Counted from the first letter of the stretch, positions 35,937-49,167 are shown. The stretch is 64,000 nt of DNA from Synechococcus sp. Tobar12-5m-g (GCF_024345415.1 NZ_JAGQBB010000004.1:1-64000), one strand, 5' to 3'. A program made the numbers and translations. The notes: generated by a model not told the origin, from the sequence alone.

Positions 35937-36009
35937 GGGGAGAATCTGTGGGTGGATCGGTTGGGAAGGGGAGGGCTGGGCGCCCGTCGGTTCAGGGGCG
36001 CGTCAGATC

Positions 36010-36321
36010 TCAGTCCTTCGACCCGACTCCGAAGCTGCTGGTCAGGGCCGGCTCCACTTCCCTGTGGGGACGGGCAATGATGTGGGCAGCCACGAGGCCG
36101 TCGCCGACCCGCTCGCAGGCGTCAGCCCCGGCGCGAACGGCGGCGTTGACGGCGCCCGTTTCGCCGCGTACGAGGACGGTGACGTAGCCACCACCCACGA
36201 ACTCACGGCCGATCAGGCGGACTTCCGCCGCTTTGGTCATCGCGTCAGCAGCTTCGATGGCAGGCACCAGGCCGCGCGTTTCGATCATGCCGAGGGCAAT
36301 GCCCATGGTTTCACTCGCCAT
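36010..36321 (-). CDS. csoS1: Major carboxysome shell protein CsoS1
   Basis: A 103-residue BMC-H protein (MGIALGMIETRGLVPAIEAADAMTKAAEV ... GDGLVAAHIIARPHREVEPAL). Hexamers tile the shell facets. It is the first gene of the cluster. GGAG lies 6 nt before the ATG at 36321, a good ribosome-binding site. CsoS1D, usually found just upstream in related genomes, is not in this window; its place is taken by divergent chlN. Confidence 0.95.
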   Translation of the reverse strand: MASETMGIALGMIETRGLVPAIEAADAMTKAAEVRLIGREFVGGGYVTVLVRGETGAVNAAVRAGADACERVGDGLVAAHIIARPHREVEPALTSSFGVGSKD

Positions 36322-36432
36322 TGACGACTCCGGGACAGAGAAAGGAGGTTCGATGAGAACAGTGCTCTTCGACGTACCCCGCCGTCAAGCCAATTGGGTG
36401 TTCTTTCCCATCAAGGTCCGTAGTGGTCTCGA

Positions 36433-36469
36433 TAAGCAGTGCTCATCCTTGCTTAGAACCATGAAGCAA
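36433..36469. promoter_or_regulatory. Interleaved dyads in the csoS1-chlN divergent region, LysR-type site candidate
   Basis: TTGCTT (36449-36454) and AAGCAA (36464-36469) form a perfect dyad with a symmetric T-N11-A core. TAAGCA (36433-36438) and TGCTTA (36450-36455) form a second, overlapping dyad. The sites lie 112 to 149 nt upstream of csoS1 and 87 to 123 nt upstream of chlN. Overlapping T-N11-A dyads are characteristic of LysR-type regulators such as CbbR/RbcR. Binding is inferred. Confidence 0.5.
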
Positions 36470-36543
36470 TATGAAGGAAACAGCGAAACCGGGCGACGGA
36501 ATTCCTTCGTCGGGGCGGCTGGGAGTAGCCAGGAAGAGTTTGA

Positions 36544-39401
<2,858 letters not shown>

Positions 39402-39499
39402 TTGATCCGGGGAGGATGTTTCGGTTTGCACCACCCGCTCGCAGGGCCGGCTCCACTGGTCTTCCATGGAGCAAGTGCCAGTGTCTGGCCCCGCTTTAG

Positions 39500-40417
<918 letters not shown>

Positions 40418-40500
40418 CGCACAGGCCGCCAACGGAGTCTGGCGGACGTCCATTGCTCCCTGCTGAGTCCGGGGCCTGAGGATCATCCCGGACGCAATCG

Positions 40501-41670
40501 ATGAAAATCGTGCTGGCGCCAGATTCCTTCAAGGGCTCGATGACGGCCATGGAGGTGTGCAACGCTCTTCAACAGGGTGTGTGCCGCATCGTGCCCGGCG
40601 CTGAATTGGTTGCCCTGCCGATGGCCGATGGCGGTGAAGGCACCACCGAGGCCCTCGTCGCCGCCTGCGGTGGTGAGCTTGTCAGGGTTGCTGCCAGCGG
40701 GCCCCTGCCGGGCCACCGGCAATCGGTCGAAGGCGTGATCGGCTTGATTCACGGAGGACGCACCGCGGTGATCGAGATGGCCTGTGTCTCGGGGTTGCCT
40801 CTCGTGCCCTTGTCCAGGCGAAATCCACTCCACACCACCACCTATGGCACCGGCCAGCTGATCGCTGCCGCCCTGGATCGGGGCGCGCGCCAGCTGATCG
40901 TGGGGATCGGCGGCTCGGCCACCAATGATCTGGGCGCCGGCATGGCCCAGGCGCTTGGCGTCCGCTTCCTGCGGGCCGATGGGACGGAGTTGCTCGAGCC
41001 GATCACGGCTGAACGGTTGGCCGACGTGGCCCGGATCGATCCAGCAGGTCTCCATCCGGCTGTGGCCCGGAGCCGCATCCTGGTGGCCTGTGATGTGGAC
41101 AACCCGCTGCTGGGGCCCCAGGGCTGCAGTGCGGTCTACGGTCCACAGAAGGGGGCCAGCCCTGCGGTTGTGGCCAGGCTCGAAGCCACCCTCGCCGGCG
41201 CGATCGATCTGATCGAAGCGACCCTGGGCCTTTGGGTCCGGCTTCAGCCCGGCGCCGGTGCGGCCGGGGGCCTGGGCGCCGGGCTGATGGCCTTTCTCGG
41301 CGCCGAACTGCGACCGGGTATCGACCTGGTCCTGGAGGCCAGCGGCTTTGCCGCAGCCATTCAGGGTGCGCAGCTGGTCTTGACCGGCGAGGGCAGGATC
41401 GACCAGCAGACAACCCATGGCAAAACGATCAGTGGCGTGGCACGCCTCTCGCAGCAGCAGGGAGTGCCGGTGGTGGCCATCGTCGGCAGCATCGGTGCCG
41501 GCGCTGATCTCCTCTACCGCAGCGGTTTGACCAGCATCGTCTCCCTGGTGCCGGGTCCGGTGAGCCTTCAAAACGCCATGGAGCAGGGCCGGGGCATGGT
41601 GGCGGACACAGCCGAACGGGTGATGCGGCTGTTCCTGGCCAGGGGCAGCGGGGCGAGCCCAGGCGGCTGA
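40501..41670 (+). CDS. glxK: Glycerate kinase
   Basis: The 389-residue GlxK/GarK-type enzyme starts MKIVLAPDSFKGSMTAMEVC and contains PMADGGEGTTEALV, LIVGIGGSATNDLGAGMAQALG, GAGAAGGLGAGLMAFLGAEL and TGEGRIDQQTTHGKT. It phosphorylates glycerate, in cyanobacteria as part of photorespiratory salvage of 2-phosphoglycolate. It follows chlL after 83 nt. Confidence 0.93.
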   Translation: MKIVLAPDSFKGSMTAMEVCNALQQGVCRIVPGAELVALPMADGGEGTTEALVAACGGELVRVAASGPLPGHRQSVEGVIGLIHGGRTAVIEMACVSGLPLVPLSRRNPLHTTTYGTGQLIAAALDRGARQLIVGIGGSATNDLGAGMAQALGVRFLRADGTELLEPITAERLADVARIDPAGLHPAVARSRILVACDVDNPLLGPQGCSAVYGPQKGASPAVVARLEATLAGAIDLIEATLGLWVRLQPGAGAAGGLGAGLMAFLGAELRPGIDLVLEASGFAAAIQGAQLVLTGEGRIDQQTTHGKTISGVARLSQQQGVPVVAIVGSIGAGADLLYRSGLTSIVSLVPGPVSLQNAMEQGRGMVADTAERVMRLFLARGSGASPGG

Positions 41671-41695
41671 AAACGCGCTGGTTTTCTTGAAGCTG

Positions 41696-42583
41696 TCAGA
41701 TCTCCGCTGCCGCCCGCTCCACCAGCCGCCGCGCCACCGCCTGCACACCGGTATGGGCATAGGTGTCGGTGAAGGCATCAAGAAAGGCGGCCAGCTGATC
41801 CATCCGCCCTTGCCAGGGTCCGATGCTGCCCTCCAGGGCCTGCACCGCTTTCTGCCCCGAAAGGCCCAGCTGGCCCACGAAACCACCGGCCCAGCCCAGC
41901 CACTGATCCACCCCTTTGCGCAGGAAGCCCATGTGGGCCTCATCACCCCGGCCCGGAATCAGGGCAGCCATCCGGCCATAGGCCGGCAGCTTGCGAAGCT
42001 CGCCGCTGCCGGCGGCTCCCAGCAGGCCATCAAGCCTTTGCAAGGCCTGATCGCCGAGGGGCAAGAGGCCATCGAAACAGATCAGGGCCGCCATCCTCAC
42101 CCGGGCCTCGCCGGCGTAATCAGCCAGAGCGGCGCCAAAGTCGCCGAAGCTGTCACCTGGCAAGCCGTTCACCTGGGTGAAGGCCAGCAGCTCGGCACCC
42201 ACCTTCAAGCTCAGGTCCACCGCCTGCAGGGTGTCGCTGGGGGGCGTGATGCTGGAGATCCGCTTGAGCAGGGGAAGCCCCGCCGTGACGTTGGCCAGAA
42301 AACGCAACCCGCCGGTGGCGTGCTGCGACCGGTTGACCGCGTCATAGAGGCTGAGCGCTCGGCCGTAGCCTTCGGCGCGGGCACCGCTGAGCTGGTCCGC
42401 CCGGGCCCGAACCAGGCGGATCAATTCAGGATCGTTGCTGCCGATCACCTCGCGAATCAGCTGATCGGCGCTGGTGGGGTTGCTCCAGCCGCCGGGCACG
42501 AGGGTGCTGATGCCCTTGAGCGCCAGCACGGTGAGATCACGACGGGGCAGGCGCTCGAGGCGCTCCAGAACGGTTCGGCTCAT
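41696..42583 (-). CDS. Conserved-looking cyanobacterial hypothetical protein
   Basis: A 295-residue, mostly helical soluble protein starting MSRTVLERLERLPRRDLTVLALKGI. No signal peptide, membrane helix or enzyme motif is seen. It overlaps the upstream gene by 4 nt (ATGA), so the two are likely one transcription unit. The unit sits between glycerate kinase and por. No function can be assigned. Confidence 0.7.
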   Translation of the reverse strand: MSRTVLERLERLPRRDLTVLALKGISTLVPGGWSNPTSADQLIREVIGSNDPELIRLVRARADQLSGARAEGYGRALSLYDAVNRSQHATGGLRFLANVTAGLPLLKRISSITPPSDTLQAVDLSLKVGAELLAFTQVNGLPGDSFGDFGAALADYAGEARVRMAALICFDGLLPLGDQALQRLDGLLGAAGSGELRKLPAYGRMAALIPGRGDEAHMGFLRKGVDQWLGWAGGFVGQLGLSGQKAVQALEGSIGPWQGRMDQLAAFLDAFTDTYAHTGVQAVARRLVERAAAEI

Positions 42584-43173
42584 GCGGCGGGCTGCAGGGC
42601 GGGCTGGCGTTCAGCGTTCGGCGCGAGCTGGTGCAGCGGATCACCGCTGGCTGGAGGCAGCTGCTTGCCCATGGCACCGGCGGACGGCTCCAGGGCCGCC
42701 AACCGGGGCAGATCGAAGGCGCCCAGCAGGGCGTGACGGCGGTCCGGATCCAGGCCACTGCCCTGGCCGATCACCTTGACCTGGAATCGATCCGCCACCA
42801 GCAGGGCACTGGCCTGGGGCCCCTGCTCCACCAGGGGCCACCCCTTGATCTGCTGGCCGCTCGATTGGAACTTGGCCCTGGCCTCCGGGGCCGTGGTGGT
42901 GTCGGAGATGGCGAGCAACGCCAGCAGTTCGCCACCGCGCTTGAGCTTGGCCTCGCTGAAGCCCCGCTTCTCCTGGCTGAACACCACCTCCTCACCGGCC
43001 CCTGGTGCGGGGAAGAGACGGTTGAAGGCCGTGCCATTGACCACCTCCTGCTTGGAGATGTCGCCGACGGTGCCGCCCGGCAACCAATCGGAGAAGGGAA
43101 GCAGCAGCAGCCCGCCAACGAGCAGCAGGCCAGCCAGTCCAAGACCAAGGACCCAGCGCAATGGACGCGGCAT
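42580..43173 (-). CDS. Membrane-anchored hypothetical protein
   Basis: From the ATG at 43173 the product is 197 residues. Its N-terminal signal anchor (WVLGLGLAGLLLVGGLLLLPF, about residues 6-26) is followed by a soluble domain with SQEKRGFSEAKLKRGGELLALLAISDT. That predicts an extra-cytoplasmic or lumenal domain. The family is not recognised. It is coupled to the following gene. Confidence 0.7.
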   Translation of the reverse strand: MPRPLRWVLGLGLAGLLLVGGLLLLPFSDWLPGGTVGDISKQEVVNGTAFNRLFPAPGAGEEVVFSQEKRGFSEAKLKRGGELLALLAISDTTTAPEARAKFQSSGQQIKGWPLVEQGPQASALLVADRFQVKVIGQGSGLDPDRRHALLGAFDLPRLAALEPSAGAMGKQLPPASGDPLHQLAPNAERQPALQPAA

Positions 43174-43238
43174 CGGCGTTCTCCTGTTCGGAATTGGTCT
43201 TGGACCAGCCATGTCCTAGCAGCGTTTGCCAGGTCAGC

Positions 43239-44273
<1,035 letters not shown>

Positions 44274-44333
44274 TCAACCTGAAGGGCAGAAGAATTCAAC
44301 AGAAGAACATCGTTGCCAGCCAGGCCTCACGGC

Positions 44334-44810
44334 TCAGAGACGGGATTGCAGCGAACGGGATTGCCTGGGCTCTTCCCAGACCACCCGCAGCCGATTCGGA
44401 GCGATCCACTGGTCCTGCTCCCGCATCATTTGCTGTTCACCTTCCAGGGCAAAGAGATTGTCGAAGCGGGTCTGGGCCCGGCGCAGTCGGGCGGTTTCGA
44501 TGTCGAGAATGGCGCTGAGCTCGCTGTGACGATCCAGACGTTGCTGGTAGGCGGAGGCCAGATGGGTCAGGCTCACGGCGGCCAGCAAGCCGAGCCCCAG
44601 CTTGACGGACAGGCCGATCACGCTGCAGAGAAACTCCTGACGCTCGCTGGAAGGCACCGGAAAGGTGAGCGGCGCAGACGAGGAATCGGCCCGCCCCTCC
44701 AGGGAACGGAGACCAACCCCGGCAGGCCTTGAGGGTCGGTCCCTGACCAGGCCCCTGGGGCCACGAACCTGAAGACTGCCCAGGGAACGGGAGGGCTGCG
44801 CGGTGGTCAA
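44334..44810 (-). CDS. Single-pass membrane hypothetical protein
   Basis: 158 residues if started at TTG 44810; the open frame extends to 44927 but would overlap psaM. A basic, Pro-rich N-terminus is followed by a membrane helix near residue 70 (VIGLSVKLGLGLLAAVSLTHL). A predicted coiled coil follows (RLDRHSELSAILDIETARLRRAQTRFDNLF), and the protein ends WIAPNRLRVVWEE. The layout recalls small septum or envelope proteins, but no family is assigned. The start is uncertain. Confidence 0.6.
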   Translation of the reverse strand: MTTAQPSRSLGSLQVRGPRGLVRDRPSRPAGVGLRSLEGRADSSSAPLTFPVPSSERQEFLCSVIGLSVKLGLGLLAAVSLTHLASAYQQRLDRHSELSAILDIETARLRRAQTRFDNLFALEGEQQMMREQDQWIAPNRLRVVWEEPRQSRSLQSRL

Positions 44811-44877
44811 GGCAGAGCTGCGTTGTTCGCCCGCTTCTAACAGCTTCTGTGGGGCGTGCCAAGGCCCTGGCTCTGGA

Positions 44878-44982
44878 TCAGGCGTTGTAGAGGCTGACGC
44901 ATAGGCGAATCGCCAGCACGCCGGCATGGGCGGCTACCACGAGTGCGATCAGCACTTCCACCTGGCTGAGTGTTGTGACCAT
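44878..44982 (-). CDS. psaM: Photosystem I subunit XII, PsaM
   Basis: A 34-residue peptide starting MVTTLSQVEVLIALVVAAHA and ending LAIRLCVSLYNA. The single helix with ALVVA, LA.RL and LY at matching spacing is the PsaM pattern. The frame is open to 45063, but that would leave only 8 nt to the divergent gene; the ATG at 44982 gives family length. PsaM sits at the trimer face of photosystem I. Confidence 0.8.
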   Translation of the reverse strand: MVTTLSQVEVLIALVVAAHAGVLAIRLCVSLYNA

Positions 44983-45071
44983 GGCCGACGATGAGGAATG
45001 ATTGTCGCCACCATTGTTCAGCTCGATCTCACCGGTTGCCGCCCCAGGCCCCTCGGTTGTCATAGCTCTTG

Positions 45072-45566
45072 ATGGCTTTCTCCTCGACCACGCTGACGAT
45101 TTCCGCCAGCCAGATCCGCTCCCTCGATCTCGGCCCCCTCCAACCCTGGCGTGATCTCTCCGCGGCGGCCCTGCTGGAGCGCGCCGGAGAGCTCGAACTT
45201 GGCTTCGCGTGGCCCCGGACCGACGGTGATCCCCGGGAACTCTCGGAGTTGGCCGAACTGCGGCTCTGGAGCCTGCGGGCCGATGCGCTCCTTCCCTGGC
45301 TGCCGTTGGTGCTGGAGCGAAGCAGCGGCCAACTCTGTCGCCATGTGGCGATGTTGCTGCCCCATGGCTTCAGCCGCAGCGAGGGCATCCGCTTCGCCCC
45401 GGAGTGTCTGGAGCTCTGGATCACCCATCGCCTCTTCCTGCTCGACGACTGGAGCCGACTCCATGGCCTCAGTTGCCGAGGCGGGCTGGCGGAGATGGCG
45501 GCGATGCTGGGCTTCGAGCTGGATCCCGCCTTCTGGGAGCCCCTCAGCCGTTCAGCCCCAGGCTGA
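45072..45566 (+). CDS. CRR6-family NDH-1 assembly factor (DUF1817)
   Basis: The 164-residue protein starts MAFSSTTLTISASQIRSLDLGPLQPW. It has the family blocks DPRELSELAELRLWSLRADALLPWLP, RHVAMLLPHGFSRSEGIRFAPE.LELWI and MLGFELDPAFWE. In plants CRR6 and in Synechocystis its homologue help mature NdhI for NDH-1. That links it to the NDH-1 CO2-uptake genes elsewhere in the window. It is divergent from psaM. Confidence 0.85.
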   Translation: MAFSSTTLTISASQIRSLDLGPLQPWRDLSAAALLERAGELELGFAWPRTDGDPRELSELAELRLWSLRADALLPWLPLVLERSSGQLCRHVAMLLPHGFSRSEGIRFAPECLELWITHRLFLLDDWSRLHGLSCRGGLAEMAAMLGFELDPAFWEPLSRSAPG

Positions 45567-45720
45567 TCGCCCGACGGCCGGCATCGGCGGCCAGCAGCAG
45601 GGTGACCAGCTGCAGCAACCAGGCCAGGTTCTGCCCGCTGACGCGGTGCAGCCGGTCTGCCGACCACCGGGCGGAGAAGGCAGCGGTTCCCCCTAGCACG
45701 ATCGCCATCGCGGCCACCAT
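45544..45720 (-). CDS. Small membrane protein, 58 residues
   Basis: A short frame reads MVAAMAIVLGGTAAFSARWSAD, then RVSGQNLAWLLQLVTLLLAADAGRRAISL. It has two hydrophobic segments with an Arg/Ser loop, as in a two-pass small protein. Its last 23 nt overlap the convergent CRR6-like gene. Protein-like composition and fit to the otherwise empty gap support it, but no family is known. Confidence 0.5.
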   Translation of the reverse strand: MVAAMAIVLGGTAAFSARWSADRLHRVSGQNLAWLLQLVTLLLAADAGRRAISLGLNG

Positions 45721-45746
45721 GGTGGGATCCTGAGCGTTCCGGTCCG

Positions 45747-46541
45747 TTGGCTCCAGGATCTCCCATCGCTTCCCCGTTTCCGAGCCGCTGGCGCTGGATT
45801 CCGCCGCTCGCCAACCTGGGCGACTGGCAGATGGCCCTGGATGACTGGCTGCTCGACGAGCTGGTGGCAGGTCGGGGTTCGGCGGTTTTTCGCCTTTACA
45901 CCTGGTCCGTGCCCACCCTCTCCCTTGGCTTTCACCAGCGCAGGCTCGAGGCCCACTGGGGACTTTTGGAGGAGCAGGGGCGGATCGCCCTGGTGCGGCG
46001 ACCCAGCGGCGGCCGGGCCGTCCTGCACGGTGGCTGCCTCACCTATGCGCTGCTCTGGCCCGACGCCCCGGGGCCGCGAACCCTGGCCTATCGCCTTGCC
46101 AGCCTCTGGCTGCAGGAGGGGTTGGCGAGCCTGGGCCACCCACTGCGCTTTGGAGTCGGGACGACCAACCAGCAAAGCCCCAGCTGTTTCGCCACCAGCA
46201 CCGCCGCTGATCTGGTCGAAGCCGACGGGGCCAAGCGGGTCGGCAGCGCCCAGCTGTGGCGCCAGGGCCACCTCCTCCAGCACGGCAGCCTGCAGCTCGA
46301 TCCCACTCCTGAACTTTGGAAGGCCGTGTTCGGCATGGAACCGCCACCGCTTCCAGCGTTGCCGATCGGGGCAGAGGCCCTGGTGAACCATCTCCGCCGT
46401 GCGGCAGAAGTGGGCCTGGGGGGGAAGCCTTTCGACGAGCAGCCGCTCAGTAGGGGGGAGTTGGCCGCGATCGAGCCCCGCAGGGAGCGGTTCCAGCTCA
46501 GGGCGGCGGCCTCCGCGCCTTCCCTCAGTCCCCTGAACTGA
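45747..46541 (+). CDS. Lipoyl/octanoyl transferase-type enzyme (LplA/LipM family)
   Basis: The 264-residue biotin/lipoate A/B ligase-fold protein has NLGDWQMALDDWLLDE, LVRRPSGGRAVLHGGCLTYALL and SCFATSTAADLVEADGAKRVGSAQLW. The Cys in SCFA sits where LipM-type octanoyltransferases have their catalytic Cys. The Lys in AKRVGSAQ is the usual substrate-contact position. It should transfer octanoate or lipoate to carrier-protein lysines. The start is TTG at 45747; the GGR in place of GGG is slightly unusual. Confidence 0.8.
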   Translation: MAPGSPIASPFPSRWRWIPPLANLGDWQMALDDWLLDELVAGRGSAVFRLYTWSVPTLSLGFHQRRLEAHWGLLEEQGRIALVRRPSGGRAVLHGGCLTYALLWPDAPGPRTLAYRLASLWLQEGLASLGHPLRFGVGTTNQQSPSCFATSTAADLVEADGAKRVGSAQLWRQGHLLQHGSLQLDPTPELWKAVFGMEPPPLPALPIGAEALVNHLRRAAEVGLGGKPFDEQPLSRGELAAIEPRRERFQLRAAASAPSLSPLN

Positions 46542-47799
46542 CCGCCGCGGTGGTGGCTGGATCCAGGGGACTGGAGCCGGCGATGCCGCGGGCCACCTGG
46601 CCAAGGGCCAGACCCATCGGGTAGGCACCCTGGCGCCGGGCAGCCTCGAGCAAGGGTGTCGGCAGGCGGAGCCCCAGGCGCTTGAGGACGGCTTCGGACA
46701 GTTCGGGTCGCTCGATCGTGCCGGCGGGAAGGCCCGCGGCACTGAGCACCAGCAGACGGTTCACCCCCGGCTCATCGAGTTGTAAGGCGGCCTGCCACAG
46801 CGGCGCCGCTTCCCCGATCGAGGCGAGCGAACTGAGGGGCTCGAGGTGATCACCCACCCGTTCGAGGTCCCAGCGCTGCACCGGCAGCGACTGCAGGGCC
46901 CCGTCATCGATCCGGCCCCGCCAGCGGCCCCGATCGCAGACCAGGATCCAGTCGGCGCTCTGGGCTGAATCGTCGCTGCGGCGCATTCCACTGAATTCCT
47001 TCAGCGTGGCATCCGCTTCGAGGACGCGAAAGCGACGGCCGGTCGCATCGCGAACCTTCAGATCCCGCAGGGCAGCCTCCAGGGAGAGCAGCTGGAGCTG
47101 ATTCCGGGAAGAACCAAGGCCGAACCAGCCCAACAGGATCAACCAGAAGGCTCCAAAACCTCCGCCCCGCAACACCAGCAGCGTGCCCATGCCGATTGCC
47201 ATCAGCGACAGGAAGCGGCCGATCCCCGCCGCCACCTGGATACCGCGGCGCTGGCTGCCGGTGTATTGCCAGACCAGGGCCTTGACGATCAAGCCACCGT
47301 CGAGGGGAAGGCCGGGAAGAAGATTGAACAGGCCCAGAACCAGATTGAGGGCTCCAAGCTGTTGCACCATTTCACCGGCCAGGGGGGAGAGATGGGAGAC
47401 GGAATGGCTGGCGAACAGCAGCAGCCCAGCCAGCACCAGGCTCACGAGCGGCCCAGCGGCGGCAACCTGGAGGGCAGCCAGCGCCGTGCTGCACTCCCGC
47501 TCCACCGTGGCGACACCGCCGAGCAGGAACAAGGTGATGCTCCGCACTTTGACCCCATGGGCGATGGCCACAAGCGAATGGCCCAGCTCGTGAAGCAACA
47601 CCGAGACGAACAGCAGAAGAGCCGTGGCCAGCGCGAGCAGCCAGAGGCTGAACGGGGAAGCCTGGCCGGCGAACTGGGCGCCGTATTGCTGCTGGAAGCC
47701 CACGGTGGCCAGGCCCAGGATCACGAACCAGCTGGGATGGATGCGCAGGGGTATCCCCTGGATCCTGAACAGCAACCAACCCTCGCCCACGCGATTCAT
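46525..47799 (-). CDS. Site-2-type membrane metalloprotease with CBS region
   Basis: From the ATG at 47799 there are 424 residues. Membrane helices carry the zinc motif LLHELGHSLVA (about residues 65-75) and the second motif NLLPGLPLDGG near 160-170. The C-terminal half (about 240-380) looks like a CBS pair (GRRFRVLEADATLKEF ... RWRGRIDD). Such M50B proteases cut membrane-spanning anti-sigma factors or other substrates, with CBS domains sensing nucleotides. It overlaps the end of the convergent ligase gene by 17 nt. Confidence 0.88.
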   Translation of the reverse strand: MNRVGEGWLLFRIQGIPLRIHPSWFVILGLATVGFQQQYGAQFAGQASPFSLWLLALATALLLFVSVLLHELGHSLVAIAHGVKVRSITLFLLGGVATVERECSTALAALQVAAAGPLVSLVLAGLLLFASHSVSHLSPLAGEMVQQLGALNLVLGLFNLLPGLPLDGGLIVKALVWQYTGSQRRGIQVAAGIGRFLSLMAIGMGTLLVLRGGGFGAFWLILLGWFGLGSSRNQLQLLSLEAALRDLKVRDATGRRFRVLEADATLKEFSGMRRSDDSAQSADWILVCDRGRWRGRIDDGALQSLPVQRWDLERVGDHLEPLSSLASIGEAAPLWQAALQLDEPGVNRLLVLSAAGLPAGTIERPELSEAVLKRLGLRLPTPLLEAARRQGAYPMGLALGQVARGIAGSSPLDPATTAAVSSGD

Positions 47800-47869
47800 T
47801 CCGGCTATGACTCCGGCGGACCGGTGTCGTCGAAGTCTGATCCTAGAAAGGCCACCGCACCCCTCCGCC

Positions 47870-48532
47870 GTGCCCTCTCCGTTGTTGAAGATCTGCGGCC
47901 TCCGCCAGCAGAGCCAGGCGGCGGCAGTGGCAGGCCTGGGGGTGGATGCCTTAGGGGTGATCGGCGTTCCCGGTTCACCCCGCTGGCTGGAGCCGGCCCA
48001 CCGGCCGGCCCTGTTTGCCGCCATGGGGCAGGCCAATCCCCGTTGTCGTGGCGTGCTGGTGGTGGCCGACCCCTCGGACGACGACCTGGAAAACCTCAGG
48101 CCGGTGCGGGGGGGGCACGATGTGGTGCAGTTGCATGGCCAGGAATCGCCCCAGCGTTGCCACCAGCTGGGCGAACGGCTGGGTTGCCCCCTCTGGAAAG
48201 CCCTTCGCCTCCGCCACCCTGAAGACCTGCAACGGGTCTCGGCCTATAGGGGTGTGGTGGAGGCGGTGTTGCTCGATGCCTGGGTGCCCGACCAGCTGGG
48301 AGGCACTGGCCAGCGAATCCCGCTGGAATGGTTGGTCGGCTTCCGGCCGCCCATGCCGTGGTGGCTGGCCGGCGGCATCTCTGCTTCGACCGTGGCGATG
48401 GTGCTGAGGGCCGTGCAACCAGACGGACTCGATGCATCGAGTTCGGTGGAGCTGGCCCCGGGCGTCAAGGACATCGAGCGGGTGGTCAAGCTGCTGAGCG
48501 TCGTCAAGGGACCCGAAGGGGAGGGACGTTGA
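47870..48532 (+). CDS. trpF: Phosphoribosylanthranilate isomerase
   Basis: A 220-residue TIM-barrel enzyme starting at GTG 47870 with PLLKICGLRQQSQAAAV (catalytic Cys), VVQLHGQESPQRC, AVLLDAW (catalytic Asp) and the phosphate loop WWLAGGIS with DASSSVELAPGVKD. It catalyses the isomerisation step of tryptophan synthesis. The upstream open frame shadows the protease gene. Confidence 0.95.
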   Translation: MPSPLLKICGLRQQSQAAAVAGLGVDALGVIGVPGSPRWLEPAHRPALFAAMGQANPRCRGVLVVADPSDDDLENLRPVRGGHDVVQLHGQESPQRCHQLGERLGCPLWKALRLRHPEDLQRVSAYRGVVEAVLLDAWVPDQLGGTGQRIPLEWLVGFRPPMPWWLAGGISASTVAMVLRAVQPDGLDASSSVELAPGVKDIERVVKLLSVVKGPEGEGR

Positions 48533-48624
48533 GCCAGCCCTGGTCACCCGGGAGATTCCAGGCCAGGATCCATTGGGTTGGCCGTGCCCTCAGGCCTCCC
48601 ACGACAGCCCATCGATCTCCTGCC

Positions 48625-49167
48625 TTGCCATTTCTTCCCCTGTCATTCCTTCCCCAGCCCTCTGGCGCCGTCAGTTGTTTTCTCTTGATCGGCGCCGCTT
48701 GGATGGCTGCACCGATCGTGTCGCCGCGAGCCGCCCTGACTCAAGGCATGCTGCCTGGCTGCCAACTCGTCGACGGGAGCCTGCAGTGCGTCCCGGGATT
48801 GAGCGCCGATCCCGAGCAGCAGATTCAGATTCTGCGCAAGGAAATCAGTCTTGATCAAAGCCTCGAGTCGGCAATCGGCCAGGATCGGGGGCGTCTCGAA
48901 CAGGTGCTGATCAGCGGCCAAGCGGAGGTGGGGGCCATCCTGCGAGCAACTGTCGCGGGCCCGGGGGAAGGGTTGTTTCACTGGTACCGACTCGCCCCCA
49001 CCCAGCAGAGCTGGCAACTGATTCCTGAAGCGAAAGGATCGACTTACCTGGTCTCGGTCACGGATGTGGGCAACCAGGTGATGGTTGTTTCCGTCACGGG
49101 ATCTTCAGGAACAACGCGTCGCACCAGCTCAATACCCATCGGGCCGATCAAACTGCCGACTCCTTAA
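48625..49167 (+). CDS. Predicted secreted hypothetical protein
   Basis: From TTG 48625 (the best in-frame candidate; no ATG precedes) this gives 180 residues. It has a hydrophobic start (FLLIGAAWMAAPIVSPRAA) consistent with a signal peptide and a Cys pair (GCQLVDGSLQCVPG). A domain with ISLDQSLESAIGQDRGRLEQVLI follows. No family is recognised. It follows trpF on the same strand. The exact start is uncertain. Confidence 0.5.
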   Translation: MPFLPLSFLPQPSGAVSCFLLIGAAWMAAPIVSPRAALTQGMLPGCQLVDGSLQCVPGLSADPEQQIQILRKEISLDQSLESAIGQDRGRLEQVLISGQAEVGAILRATVAGPGEGLFHWYRLAPTQQSWQLIPEAKGSTYLVSVTDVGNQVMVVSVTGSSGTTRRTSSIPIGPIKLPTP

